This document shows positions 22,511 to 32,988 of a stretch of 64,000 nt of DNA, piece after piece. The position numbers and the translations under genes are program-made. Source of the DNA: Cycas panzhihuaensis (Eukaryota > Cycadophyta); the NCBI GenBank assembly GCA_023213395.1, contig CM041465.1, forward strand, positions 64,549,741 through 64,613,740, in the 5' to 3' direction. A model generated the notes under the pieces. It did not search any database and had not been told where the DNA came from. It saw only the letters and a list, made by a program, of their open reading frames with translations. Positions within the stretch are counted from its first letter, which is position 1. Every line of letters starts with the position of its first letter.

Positions 22511-24735
22511 ATGCGGTCTACCCCTTTGTTAGAAGACCCCGAGTACCTTTCTTGCCTCGCTTCGGATCCCGATCCGACTATGGAAGGGTACTCTTCCGAT
22601 TGACCTACCACGCCTTGCTATGGAAACCCAAGCTCTTCCTTCATTATTCCCGAGTCCACCCAAGAGGGTGACGACTTTTACTACCCAATCGATCAACACC
22701 TTTCTTGTGCTCCCATCCTTCTACCCACGCCTGAGAGGGATCCGCTCCTCCTAAGGATCATGCACGCATGGCGATTTTTATGAGGAGCATTCTGATGGAC
22801 ATGCCTTGTTCGAGGTCCCGATCACCTCTTATGGGTATGTGGGGACTCCTCCTGCTGACGTGCTTGAGGCTCGATCGGATGCCGTGCGGCATGCTCTCAA
22901 CCACGTCCCGAATGGCTTGAGGGTGTCCCGCGCAGGGAGCCTCTTCCTCCTCTCGCTCTTCCCCTCACGCTCATCCTCGCCCACCTTTCCCGTGACAACA
23001 AACCCTTTCGTGCCTACGCCAGACGCCCCATTTGTTTCCTCGCAGTGGGGGCACGGTGGCACCTTCCATCCCTTATCAAGGCCCTAATGCCTTAGGGCCT
23101 TCTCACGCAGTGTCTCCGTCCTCAACCGGGGTTAGCATACCCGCTCTCGATCCAACTAATGTGTCGCCCCTCAACTGCACATGCCGCCTCCTAAGAGGCC
23201 TAGTCGCCCGCTAGCCTTCCACCGCCACCGATGGGATCTGCTCCCACGCATCCTCCAACCCAAAGTAGCTGGTGCTTCTTTCACGCCCCTGTGGTATACT
23301 TCTCAACCTTGGGGGTAGGGTAGGGAAGCCGCCTTCCTGCTTATGGGTGGATCCGCTACACCCATACGGAATGGCCCCGCCCACGGTGGTCGTATGGGCG
23401 TAACCCTGCCCGCATCCCTCTTGTCCGCCATCCAATGCGGTTCCATCCGCTGTGCCTTCGCAAGGGAATCAGACTCCTTCCAAGGCGCCATTTTCCACGC
23501 CTTGTCGCCAAGGGGTGGTTCCTCAAGGAGGATCGGTCCTACCCCATCCGCCTCCTTGCGCGCCACCTACTTCGACGTTAGTTGATCCTACGCCTGTAAG
23601 GGCGCGCCTTCGTGGACTTTAGGTCAACCCTCTCTGCTGAGGCGTCATAACCAACTTGCCGCCTCATCCTCCTCAAGTTCCTAGATTCGATGGGACTTCG
23701 TCGCGAAGACCCCATGAGCATGTCCGTAGTTTCTATGGCATGCATCGACATCGGGCTTACGACCATATTTTGATGAAACTCTTTCTCGATCCTTGCAGGT
23801 GACGCCTTAAATGGTTTTATCGCCTCCCCGCCCACTCGCCTATTCGTTCCAAAGAATTGGTGGACGAGTTCATCAATTACTTTGATGTAGCTCGCCATTC
23901 GAGAGCGGGATGAAATCCCTTTTCTCGCTCAAACAAGGTCACGATGAGATGAATCGTGACTTTGTGCGGCGATTCCACGATCTGCTTCACTCCACCAAGG
24001 TGACCTTGCCCGAGGAGTCAAGTGACCTGCTTGTCAATGCACTTCGTCCCAAGTCCACGTGGAAGTCCTCAAGATGGGGCGACCACGCAGGATTCCGTGA
24101 TTGCCAAGTGCTTGGCGTTGGAGGCTATTGAGATCCAAGCTGGTCTCAAGAAACCTCTTAAGTCCTCACAACGCCGTGAGGCACCACCCCCTACCAAAGA
24201 CGCTAAACCTTCTCAGCCGACGCGGTCTTCCTCTCATCCTACCGAGAGGACCTTAGATCCCCTCACATCAGCTATACGCTGCTCGAAAGGCACGATGAAG
24301 GAGCTCAAGCTTCAAGGTCCTTCATCTCCTACTTCAAACAAACAAGTCCAACAAACTACCCAAGCTCCTCTTCCTGTGAATGGGAACGCCAGCCCTCCCA
24401 AGCGAGAAGGTCCGACCCTCCGCTGAGAAGAAGTGGTGTTCCATTCATGGGGATTGCTTCCATGACGATTCACGCTAGGGCCCAAGATCCAAAGGATGCC
24501 CCTCGACGCGATTCCTCTCCCAAACGGGCCTCAAGGCCTAATCTAGACCAACCTGCTCACAAGGATCCGTTCCCTAAACATGGGCAATCTGATCCCAACC
24601 CCCAAACCAACAACAACCAGAATCGAGGAAGATCACCTGATCCCCGCCCTTCCCGCGACAATGTGCAGGGCGCCCGATACTCTTCTTCCTCTTCTCGCTC
24701 TCCTAGCCGCCAGACTGTCCGCCTTCACGAATTTT
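22511..24735 (+). pseudogene. gag: gag of element B (frames broken by small indels)
   Basis: Peptides in order: TPLLEDPEYLSCLASDPD and TMEGYSSD (22520-22600); ESTQEGDD; a Pro/Ser-rich middle (22980-23570); then a capsid-like part, MNRDFVRRFHDLLHSTK (23948-24000), LVNALRPK and EIQAGLKKPLK; then PSPLP/PPT repeats; finally KKWCSIHGDCFHDDSR (24428-24476) with most of a C-x2-H-x4-H-x4-C zinc knuckle, RRDSSPKRASRPNLDQ and a Ser/Arg-rich tail. The last Cys is lost where the sequence reads CGCTAGG; the relatives suggest a short G/C deletion. Compared with C, most breaks are 1-3 base losses of C or G rather than substitutions. Confidence 0.75.
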
Positions 24736-25134
24736 AATAGGGGGAAGAAGGTGATTGAGTTGGTTGAAGGAAGTCGGAGTTTCGCCTCACGCCGATCTCA
24801 AACCGCTAAGGAAGCATGGAGCCGGTTCTTCCCTTCCTTCCCATCCCCTTCCCCACACCCTTCCTCCCCAAATCCCTCTTTTCCCCAACCCTATTCCTCG
24901 CGGCGCCCGGTCGTTACGACTTTCAAGGGCACTTACCCAACCCACCGAAGGGTAAACCTTCTCCGTCGTGGACGAGCTCCATACGGCCGCCGCAGAATGT
25001 CCTCGATGGACGCTCGAGGAGTTGTCCCAAGCAACGGGCCCTCCCGAAAGCTTTAGGATCGGAGATGCCTGCCCACGCTTTGGGCGCCGCCCAAGGTGGC
25101 GACCCACTATTTCCTTCGATCCTAAGGATCTTCT

Positions 25135-25480
25135 CCCACGGTGAACGGAACGCCGCTGAACTTCCCATTCACCATCACGATCGACACGCTGATTGTACCC
25201 TCAAGAACCGCTGTTGTCGACAACGGCTCTTACAATGCCATGCCCTTGCGTGTTATGCAAGAGCTTGGTATCTCCGCCTGGAACCTGCCTCGGCGATGCC
25301 AAGGGTATGACTGGCGAGAAGACCCTCTCGGATCCGCCGCGATTCCGCTCACCCTTGGGGCAAACTGTTCTTGCCGATGTTGTAGTCCTCGACGCTGACG
25401 TGGATTACAACCTCCTTCCGAGTCGCCCATGGCTCGACCAAATGGGAGCCATGTGTTCGACCCTTGGGGATACTTAAATT
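25135..25480 (+). pseudogene. pol: Aspartic protease of element B
   Basis: NFPFTITIDT (25155), then VVDNGSYNAMPLRVMQELGIS (25213-25275) with the DNGS active site, two residues shorter than the DNGSSVN of A. A shifted frame gives the flap, then VDYNLLPSRPWLDQMGAMCST (25400-25460). The order and spacing match A and C. A frame change between the two halves and the lost codons make this copy inactive as read. Confidence 0.8.
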
Positions 25481-26430
25481 GGCCCATGACGGACGAATGA
25501 GAGTGGTTCCCCGTGAACGCCTTTTACCAAACAAACTCGTTATGCCAATTCGGAAACCAAGGTTCACCCACTCACGCCTCGGCTTGTTCAATTGGTATAC
25601 CCAATCTGGAAGAAGATCCCACATCTTCCCTTCCTAGTCTCGCACGTTTTGCCCCTATTGGCGTTGGGAGTTATGGGTACCTTGCTTCGCTCAGCGATGT
25701 TGAATCGCTTGACGGAGACGAGGGTTGTCTCCACCCCATTTCTTTCCTTCGCGCCAATGGGTCGTGACTGCCCCGCCTAGACCTCGTCTGAACCTCTCTC
25801 AGGTGAGACTAGCCCCTCGTGCGTGTCACACACCATCGCCGTCCGACCCGCCGCCGCTTCTTCTTTCTCATTACCCCCGCAGTGATGGTTTTGAGGAATT
25901 GCCTTCGCCTCCTCTCGAGGAGCCTCTTTCCTCGTTTTCCTTCTGATTCCATGAAGGAGTTGAGCGATCCGATGATCACCCCGTCCCGCTGCTCTTTCCC
26001 TTCTAGCTTCTTCTACTCAAGTAAGGTCATCCATGGGGTGGACTATTTCGGGATGATGAAGCCCCTGTGGAGCACCCAGCGGGCCTTGCACCTAATCGCC
26101 CGTCACCACCGCCTCGGCCACCGGAAGATCCTTGCGATCGGATCCACGCCGCCGGTCCGGTCCCCTCTCCTTTTCCTCCCCCTCCCGTTGGTCTTGCCCC
26201 TCTTCACTTTGAAGAGGGCAATGCCATGTGCATGGGGGGAATTCAAGACGTAGTCTTGGCCCCGGGCAAGGTCATTAGGGTTGGGGTGGAATGCTCTCCG
26301 ATGAGATTAGGGAATATTCCCTTCTGCTCTGTGAATTTCGAGACATTTTCGTGGGATTATGCCGACATGAAGGGAATCGACTCTCGATTGTCACTCATAA
26401 CCTCACCACCCTTCCCGGGCGCCCACCTGC
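25481..26430 (+). pseudogene. pol: Protease-RT linker and first residues of RT (B)
   Basis: Equivalent to A 15890-15020 and C 60730-59700. Recognisable pieces: IPNLEEDPTSS (25590), the acidic FSDDES-like part near 25690, HGVDYF (26033), LHFEEGNAMCMGGIQDV (26205-26250), CSxDEIREYSLLLCEFRDIF (26290-26350) and the NLTTLPGRPP start of RT at about 26400-26425. The frame changes several times. Confidence 0.65.
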
Positions 26431-26690
26431 GGCGCTAGAAGCGTCCCTTCACCCAAGCTTTCGCCACCGCCAAGATGGAGGTAGAAAAGCTTCGACGCCG
26501 AGCTCGAATATCTCCATGACCGCTTGACCAAATTCCAACCCCTTGGGTCGGTCCTTTGTCATTATCGAATCTCTCGATAATGGTGCCTATAGGATAGCCA
26601 CCACGGAGGGGCTTGAATTTGAGAAAGCCGTAATGGGATGTTCCTTAAGAAGTTTTACGCTTGACCTTCTACGATCCCTCGCCTCGCCTC
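26425..26690 (+). pseudogene. pol: Deletion junction: RT start joined to integrase C-terminus (B)
   Basis: Right after the first RT residues (26425) the sequence switches to the integrase tail: ASLHPSFRH, LEYLHDRLTKFQP, FVIIESLDNGAYRIATTEGLEFEKAV (26555-26630) and KKFYA (26648). A and C have about 2.4 kb of RT, RNase H and integrase core between these points (A 14980-12560). This is one clean internal loss, not scattered decay. No filler sequence is evident. Confidence 0.75.
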
Positions 26691-27350
26691 AAACGAGCCT
26701 AAACTACCATCTTAGGTTGTCCCCATTCTTCCCACCAAGGTAGAATGGCTATTTAAGATGGACCCCGCTTTGTCTCTCCGGGTTCCGTCATGGAACCCGC
26801 GTTCCGTATCCTCCTGGAACCTTGGTCCTCTCGCTTGGGCATCTCCCAACCGGAGGACGCTGGGGCATTGTTGCCCCTCTTCCTGTCTGGCGCTTCCTTC
26901 GTGCATATCCTGCTATGCTCTCCTCGCACATGTATGCCGCCTCGCTTCCTAACCTCACACCTCCATGTCGCCCGCTACCAGGTGTGTGTGTGCCCTTAGG
27001 TGTGTGGTTATACATGGAAGGAAACGTGCATCATACAATAAAATGTTCATAACATGAATCACCTACTACACAACATAACACTCACCCCATGCATATATAC
27101 ATATCAAAATCATGTCATCATACATCCTGGGAAGCCGGTGTCCTTGCAGTGGGGGTACAATCATATGGTCCTATATATGACCCCCTGGAGGCCCGTGCTT
27201 TCCTCTGCCAAACTATCCATGCATGTCTTACTGCTGTGGCCCCGCTCCCGGGCGCCTCATCATAGGTCCTCCTACCCTCGACGGCCACCGTTGTCTGCTT
27301 TCTAAGTGTTGCCTTCATCATCGATCATCCGCTTGATTTTGTGTCACCTA
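26691..27350 (+). other. B, between integrase tail and second RNase H
   Basis: 26691-26860 matches the post-integrase sequence of A and C (LNYHLRLSPFFPPR, then RWTP). The rest holds no recognised gene. In A and C this interval is about 4 kb and contains the antisense PMD-like frame; in B it is 0.65 kb, so that frame is missing. Confidence 0.5.
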
Positions 27351-27740
27351 TGTCTGTTTACATCTTTACCGACGGCGAAGTCATGCAGAACCCTCGACCT
27401 TCACCACAAGGTGGATTCTCCGCAGCCCTTCCGACATGATCTCCTCCGCCTCGGGATCTTCCTCCCTGAGGCGACCAACAATGAAGCCGAGTATACAATG
27501 CCATCGAAGCCCTTACCGATGCCCTTCGCTTCCATCATGGACCCATTGTTTTGCTCGCGACTCTCAAGTTGTGGTGTCTCATCTCACCCAGTTCTACCGT
27601 GCAATACCCTCACTTGAGGACTCTTGCTTCGCCGCCATATCCCTCCCCGGCCCGCTTTCTCTTGTTGATATCCAAGATATCCCTTGGGCTCAACGCCGAG
27701 GCGGATAGCCTTGTTCGCCTCATCCTTGAGCCGCCTGCCT
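27351..27740 (+). pseudogene. Second RNase H of element B (broken)
   Basis: VYIFTDGE (27356-27380, first Asp), LGIFLPEATNNEAEYT (27450-27500, Glu), RDSQVVVSHLTQFYRA (27550-27600, Asp) and NAEADSLVRLILEPP (27695-27738, last Asp). All four acidic positions of an RNase H are visible, but in several frames. It corresponds to A 8405-7975 and C 53000-52560. That this domain is kept while RT and the RT-linked RNase H are deleted could be chance. Confidence 0.8.
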
Positions 27741-28153
27741 CGCCTGCCGACCGCCCCCGAGTCTTGCTTGGCCTTCCGCCGCCCAAGCCTCGTGCCGTTG
27801 GTCGCCTGGCCATGACCGCCGCACCTCCGAAATCGGGTTGCTAACGAGGTAAAACTATGGTACCCACCATTTGTTCCCCATGTGGTCCCGCATGCTCCTT
27901 TGCATTCATTGTGGTGGGGGCCCCTCACTGCCTCTTTCTCCCGCCCAGCCTGTGTGGCCCATAGGCGGCCCCTATGTTGTCTCCACCGCCGCTTTCGTAT
28001 CCACGCGTTCCGCCACGACACTCGCCGGCACCCTTGCCTACTGATCTGATCTTGATTGATATATCTATATACACATGTGCTAATCGACACATTGTGTTGC
28101 CAAGATTCGCCATCGTGATCGCCCTTCCGAGCTGAAGGCTCACGCCATAAGGG
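27741..28153 (+). other. B 3' untranslated region before the 3' LTR
   Basis: No gene is visible here. It ends CGCCATAAGGG directly before the 3' LTR start; the short ATAAGGG purine run is a weak polypurine tract compared with A. The minus-strand open frame 28183-27584 is a GC-driven shadow. Confidence 0.5.
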
Positions 28154-30689
28154 TGTTTCCTGCCCGGAATGGATACTAATCACCGACTCGGTAAGTGCGG
28201 TATGTCTCTAGCATTATCATCACTTTTATTTACCGATTGTCCGCTACATATTTGCATGCGTATGACTTTGTGGGCGGGCCCGGTCGCCGTCCACACCTAT
28301 GTTTAGCCTATGACGACTATAGCAGGGCACACTCTTGGCGAGTGTGGCACCACAGTGACCGTGTTACTTCCCGTGATCCGCCTCCTCTCTCCTGGATCCA
28401 CCGGGTTTGTACCACCTCCACCTGTGATGTCTCATCGCCGCTGTTAGCTTGCCACCTCATTTGGGGTCCTATTTCGCCTCCGTGGGCCCGCTTTCTTGGC
28501 TTGTCCGCCTCGGGTGGGTGTTTTAGTTGTCCTTAGCCTTTTTCTACCACTGGACCGGCAGGGCCCCATTTGTGTCTCCAGTGCATCACGGAATCTTCGC
28601 ATCACGAATTTTCATCGCTGGAATTTTCGCAGATCGCTGAATATTCAGCAGACCGCTTAAAGTTTCCGCAGACGACTGTCTCTCGCTTGTTTTTAAAATC
28701 CGCTGTGGCAATTTCGCATTTATTGCGAAACCGCCACGTGGTTCGCGCCTTTTCTCCTCCCACCGTGCCCTATTCGCGTACTTTAGGGTTTTGCTTTAGT
28801 ACTTAAACATCTTTTGGCCTGCTTTCAAGGATCTTTTACTCACTTTTGGATTTACTCTCAAGAGGAACACTCTCCTTTCTGCTCTCTTCTCATTGCTTCT
28901 TGGTCAGAATCGACTCGACTCTTCATACGCCCAGCCTCCTTTGGCTTGGCGAGACATTCTCTCACCTCAAACGCCTTGGAGGGCTCCTTTGAAGCTTTCC
29001 ACTGCTTTTCTACCCAGTACCCACGAGTTCCCCTGCTTGTGTGTTTCCTGCTCCACCTCCATAGCAGGCCCTGCCTACTTATTCCGTATCCGGGCCGTTT
29101 GTTCCAAATTCTTCTTCATTGCCTTTTGGTCGGGCAAACCCCTTGCCTCCCTTTCCGTACTCTTCACTTTGTATTTATTCTTTGTGATATTTATGCTCAA
29201 ACTTATTAGTTCTCATTTGTTGCTTGAGAGTTGGTTTTCCTCCCTCTTGAGGACTCGCTGTACCACTCTCCCTCTCGCTTGCTGTGTTCTTTGCCCAAGA
29301 CAAGGCGTTGAGGGGTTGCATAGGCTTGGAGAGGAGCCGGGTGGATTCTCGCACCACCTTCCACGCCTCCCAAGCGGCTCAAAGCCCTCCAAAGCCTCCC
29401 TCTCGCCCGTGCTACTCTTGGCTTGCAAACAAGGGTTCAAGGCTCCCGTTGTTGCCCAAACCAGTACTGCCACAAGTTGCGGCCTGATTTGGGACCCTTT
29501 ATTCAGGTTTGGGTTCCATCCATAGGCCCCAACCGCGGGTTCTTGCTCCACCTTTGCTACATCCCGGTTTGCTCCCCGTAGCATCCCGGGGCCCCGTGGG
29601 TGTCTTTGGGTCTTTCTTGCCCCTTCTTGCAGTGCTTTTCCACCTTTGGGTCTTGACTTTCTCCTCACCGCCCGTGGCTCTTGGGAGAGGTTTGGGCACC
29701 ATTTATGGAGGTAGGCCACTCCGAGGCTTGCCTTGTTGTTTCCTTTCATTTGGATCGTTCTTCTTTGGTATTTTCCTTATTGGACTAACACTGATGCATG
29801 TACATTTAGACTCTCGTTTATGTTGTTAGACATATATTGCTAGATCTTTGTGTTGCATATAGGTGTTCTCCCCTCGGCAAGAGGGAGACCTTTGTTGCTT
29901 ACAGTACTGGACGCGGAGAACGTTGCCGTTGCCCCTTCCACCCAGAAGCATCCCTTGCATGTGTCATATTTTATGCTATCTCATTTGCTAGTTAGTGTTT
30001 CTTTCCTTCCTTCTAGATCGCATTTACTTTTCCTGGGGAAGGTAAGGAAGCCCCTTTTCGCCTGCCGCTACATCTCGCATCCAAGACACTGTATGAGTGG
30101 TTGGGCGCCTCCCGAAGGTTACGTCATCTCGCGCCTTGCCTGTGTGCACGCTTTGTTCCCCTTCGCACCCCTTGCTTTTTTACCTTTTATTCCTTTCCTA
30201 GTAATTAGAACATCGAAAGATTGAAAGGGAAAATTGCTTTTGTATTGGTTTGCGATTTGTTGCCCCTGTTGCATGTACTTTTTGTTATTCATAGGAAAGG
30301 TTGTAGGAGTCTTCTTCTCCCTTACCCTTCCTCCCTCTTCCTTAACTGCGAGCGCCTGCTTCCCGATCGTCAGATACCCGTTTAGATTGCATAGGATTGT
30401 TCTTGGCCTATCCTCTAGTTTCTTTCTCTCTCCCTTCTGGCCACCCAAGGGTGGGAGGGGCCTACTCCCTGTGTCAACCCGTTCGCCCCACGATCTTCGC
30501 CTTCGCTCAAGGCGTTGAAGGGTCACCCAAGAGTAGCCATACTCCATTGCGGATCCCGAACTCAAGGCCCCACAAGACGGGCGCCTGCGTGGTAGTTGCT
30601 TGCCTTGTAGGTTCCACTTCCTACCGTTTCGTCACCATCTCTCCCCGCTACTTATCGGGCCAAAGTGTTATCCCAGTAGCAGTGGCCCA
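28154..30689 (+). repeat. 3' LTR of element B (2536 bp)
   Basis: Starts TGTTTCCTGCCCGG and ends AGTGGCCCA, followed by ACGTG (30690-30694). It aligns with 19764-22323. It is 24 bases shorter through many tiny indels (for example CTCAGGT to CTCGGT, TGCAGG to TGCGG near the start). Promoter-like elements are kept at 28728-28809. Confidence 0.92.
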
Positions 30690-30694
30690 ACGTG

Positions 30695-32983
30695 TAACAA
30701 GCAAGAATGTAAACGAAGATGCCTTCCACTTAATGCACTTTCTTAAATGGGCAAGCAAAAATAAATATATGCAGCAATGAATGCAAGTTCTCTTTTTCTC
30801 TTTTCCTTTAAGTGTTACGCATGTAGGTGAACAAGCTTAAGTAAGATGGCAAGTAACAAAAGAGAATAAGTGGCATACCTAGCAACTAGGTAGTTAGAGG
30901 AGAGCTTCTCCCTTTATCATATTTGCCTTCCTCTTGCCATTCCTAGATGTAGGCTACATGATGTGGTGATACCAAAGGTTTCCTTACCTTTCCCAAGTTT
31001 GAAAGGAAAAAGCTAGAAAAGAAAGAAGGAATGAACTATGTAAAAAACTCAAAGGTGAGATCAGAGAGAAGGGCAAGAATATACCTGGGTTAATGTGCTT
31101 CCTTCCTTCTCCACACATGACAAAGAGGAGACATGCAATCAAGTGATGTTTCCCCTTCCCATGGAGCTGTTAGGGTGCAAGATGTATGCATATATGAAAT
31201 ATATAAAGTTAATCAAAGCAAGTTTTCCAAACCAAAAGAAACCTTTTGCATTCAATAGACAACCTTTAACTTCTCTTTGTGCAAGAAAAGACAAGAAAGG
31301 AAAAAGGGATAGTTAGCCTAAAAATGGCTAATACACTAAGATCACAAACCTCCATGTTGCCTAAGCACAAGTATAGCAAGCAAAAATGGTGCAAATAAAG
31401 GCTAGATATAGGGGTGATAGGTTGCAATAAAGCTGGAATGTCACTAATGTTGTAAAAGTTACAATGTGCAACTTTTACAACCAACACCTAAAGATAGGCT
31501 AGGCTAGACCAGGGGTTGTAATTCCTACCCATATAAGGCCCACACATCTAGGAGCAAGTGTATCAATGGGCTATGTATACTGCTATCAACGGTGACCTCT
31601 CTTATGGGAGCTCTTTAGAAACCCAAGGGAAGCACAAAGGAGAAAGAGGAAAGGGGAGAAGGGTGATGTCCTTGAGGAGAAAGCTAGTTGGGTTATGGAA
31701 CCCACCTTAGCTCCTTTTACTCACCCTTTTAAGACCTCTTCCTTGCTACCTCCTTGGGGAAACTAGGGAAGAGCTGGAAGGAATAATGGACAAACAGGAA
31801 AAGGATGAGGGGCTACCTCCTATGTGCAATAGAAAAACTGAGAAATAGGGGTATTACAAGGTATTCAAACCACTTTTCAACAACTTAAAAGTAGCAAAGT
31901 GAAATAAAAGGGAAGGAATACCTACTATGGATAGATTAGGAGCATATCTACCTAAGAGAATAGGGAAGGAGGGCATCCCTGCAAGGTTTTGCAGGTGAAA
32001 CCCTATGGAGTCTGCAAGATCTAGAGGTAAGTATGATTGTTGTGCTTGGAGGAAAGCTTATAGTGCATCTTTCCTTGAGGTACCCTTGTTTCAGGCCTGC
32101 TACTATGGATCAAGAGCTGCGGAGGGATGATCTCAGGCTGGAGAGCTGGTATTCCAAGTGTTACAGGGCATTTTTACAAAGAGCTATGAGGAATGAATGA
32201 GAGAGAGAAGTTTTTTCAGCGTCCTAGAGGATGAAATGAGGGTCCTTTTGGGTTCAGACCCAACCCTAGCTCAACCGAGTAGTTAAGGTTGGGTTAGGGC
32301 TAGGAATACACCTCTACCACATGGTAATTTTGTAATAAATATGAAAATTTCCATGACAAATAAAAAAATAATAATGTGTGATAGCTGCCCCATGGTAAAC
32401 TTCATTGTACTGCAAAGTTTGTAGTAGTACCAAGGTCTTTACTACGGTGCAGCTAGAACATAAGCAAAACAAAAGAAAGAAGAGGTTCAAAACCTAAAGG
32501 GAGGTACTTTAAGCCAAAGGGGAGTATGACACTCTATTCGAATAGCAGGAAATAGTCATGGGACCAAAGAGACTTGTGCTGGGTGAAGTACCAAAGGTAA
32601 GAAGTTCCCCAAAAAGTCAGTAAACAAGTGAGGACATGCCAACTACACCTAGGCGAGGTGCTAGAGGTTGAGGTGTGTCAAAGGAATGGTGAGTGGATCA
32701 CAGGGGTTGGTCTGTACTTGGGACGACATGGAGACATATAGGAGGGTTGTGGAGTTCCATGGGATGCATATCCCTAAATTGTCATAGGCTAAAATGATAT
32801 CATGCAACATGATCAAGCAGTGGATACATAATGGTCATGCAAATGAACTAGTCAATCATGCAATGAAAACAAAGAGATGCTTCAATTTATCTTTTTAAAA
32901 TATTAACTAGGGCAAAAAATAGAAGCATACCTACACTTACCTAAGGCGACTCATCCATACCCATTACCAGTAGCTGGGAAATA
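30695..32983 (-). repeat. 5' LTR of element A, first 2.29 kb
   Basis: Starts at 32983 on the minus strand (TATTTCCCAGC, the expected TGTTT with one change) and runs to the insertion point of B. With 19274-19763 it gives 2779 bp. The palindrome of U3 is at 32397-32420. Right of it, 32984 onward, lies gypsy element F. Confidence 0.85.
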
Positions 32984-32988
32984 GAAAT

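Larger units (their letters stand above)
19764..30689 (+). mobile_element. Non-autonomous Tat-type element B, complete with LTRs and target duplication
   Basis: Both LTRs start TGTTTCC and end GGCCCA, and the element is flanked by the perfect 5-bp duplication ACGTG (19759-19763 and 30690-30694). It lies inside A's 5' LTR. The internal region is 5.83 kb against about 11.9 kb in A. gag, protease, linker and second RNase H are present. The RT, first RNase H and most of integrase are missing through one junction near 26430-26470, and the antisense PMD-like frame is absent. So it could only move with enzymes from a full relative. It is GC- and CpG-rich, unlike everything around it, which suggests a younger insertion. 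Its frames are broken by many 1-3 base indels. Confidence 0.9.
5742..32983 (-). mobile_element. Tat/Ogre-type Ty3/gypsy element A, interrupted by element B
   Basis: Minus-strand order from right: 5' LTR (32983-30695, continued 19763-19274), PBS (19271-19258), gag, protease, linker, RT-RNase H, integrase, an antisense PMD-like frame (plus strand), second RNase H, polypurine tract (7400-7391) and 3' LTR (7390-5742, cut by E). The internal region is about 11.9 kb; with two 2.78-kb LTRs the intact element would have been about 17.4 kb, in the range of Ogre/Tat elements. It lies in an older gypsy element (F) whose protease begins immediately right of 32983. All frames are broken by stops and shifts, and CpG is strongly depleted, so A is old. 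Confidence 0.85.

Noticed and set aside
27584-28183. 199-codon minus-strand ORF at the end of B
   Set aside because: Shadow of the second RNase H and GC-rich 3' region; no homologous frame in A or C.
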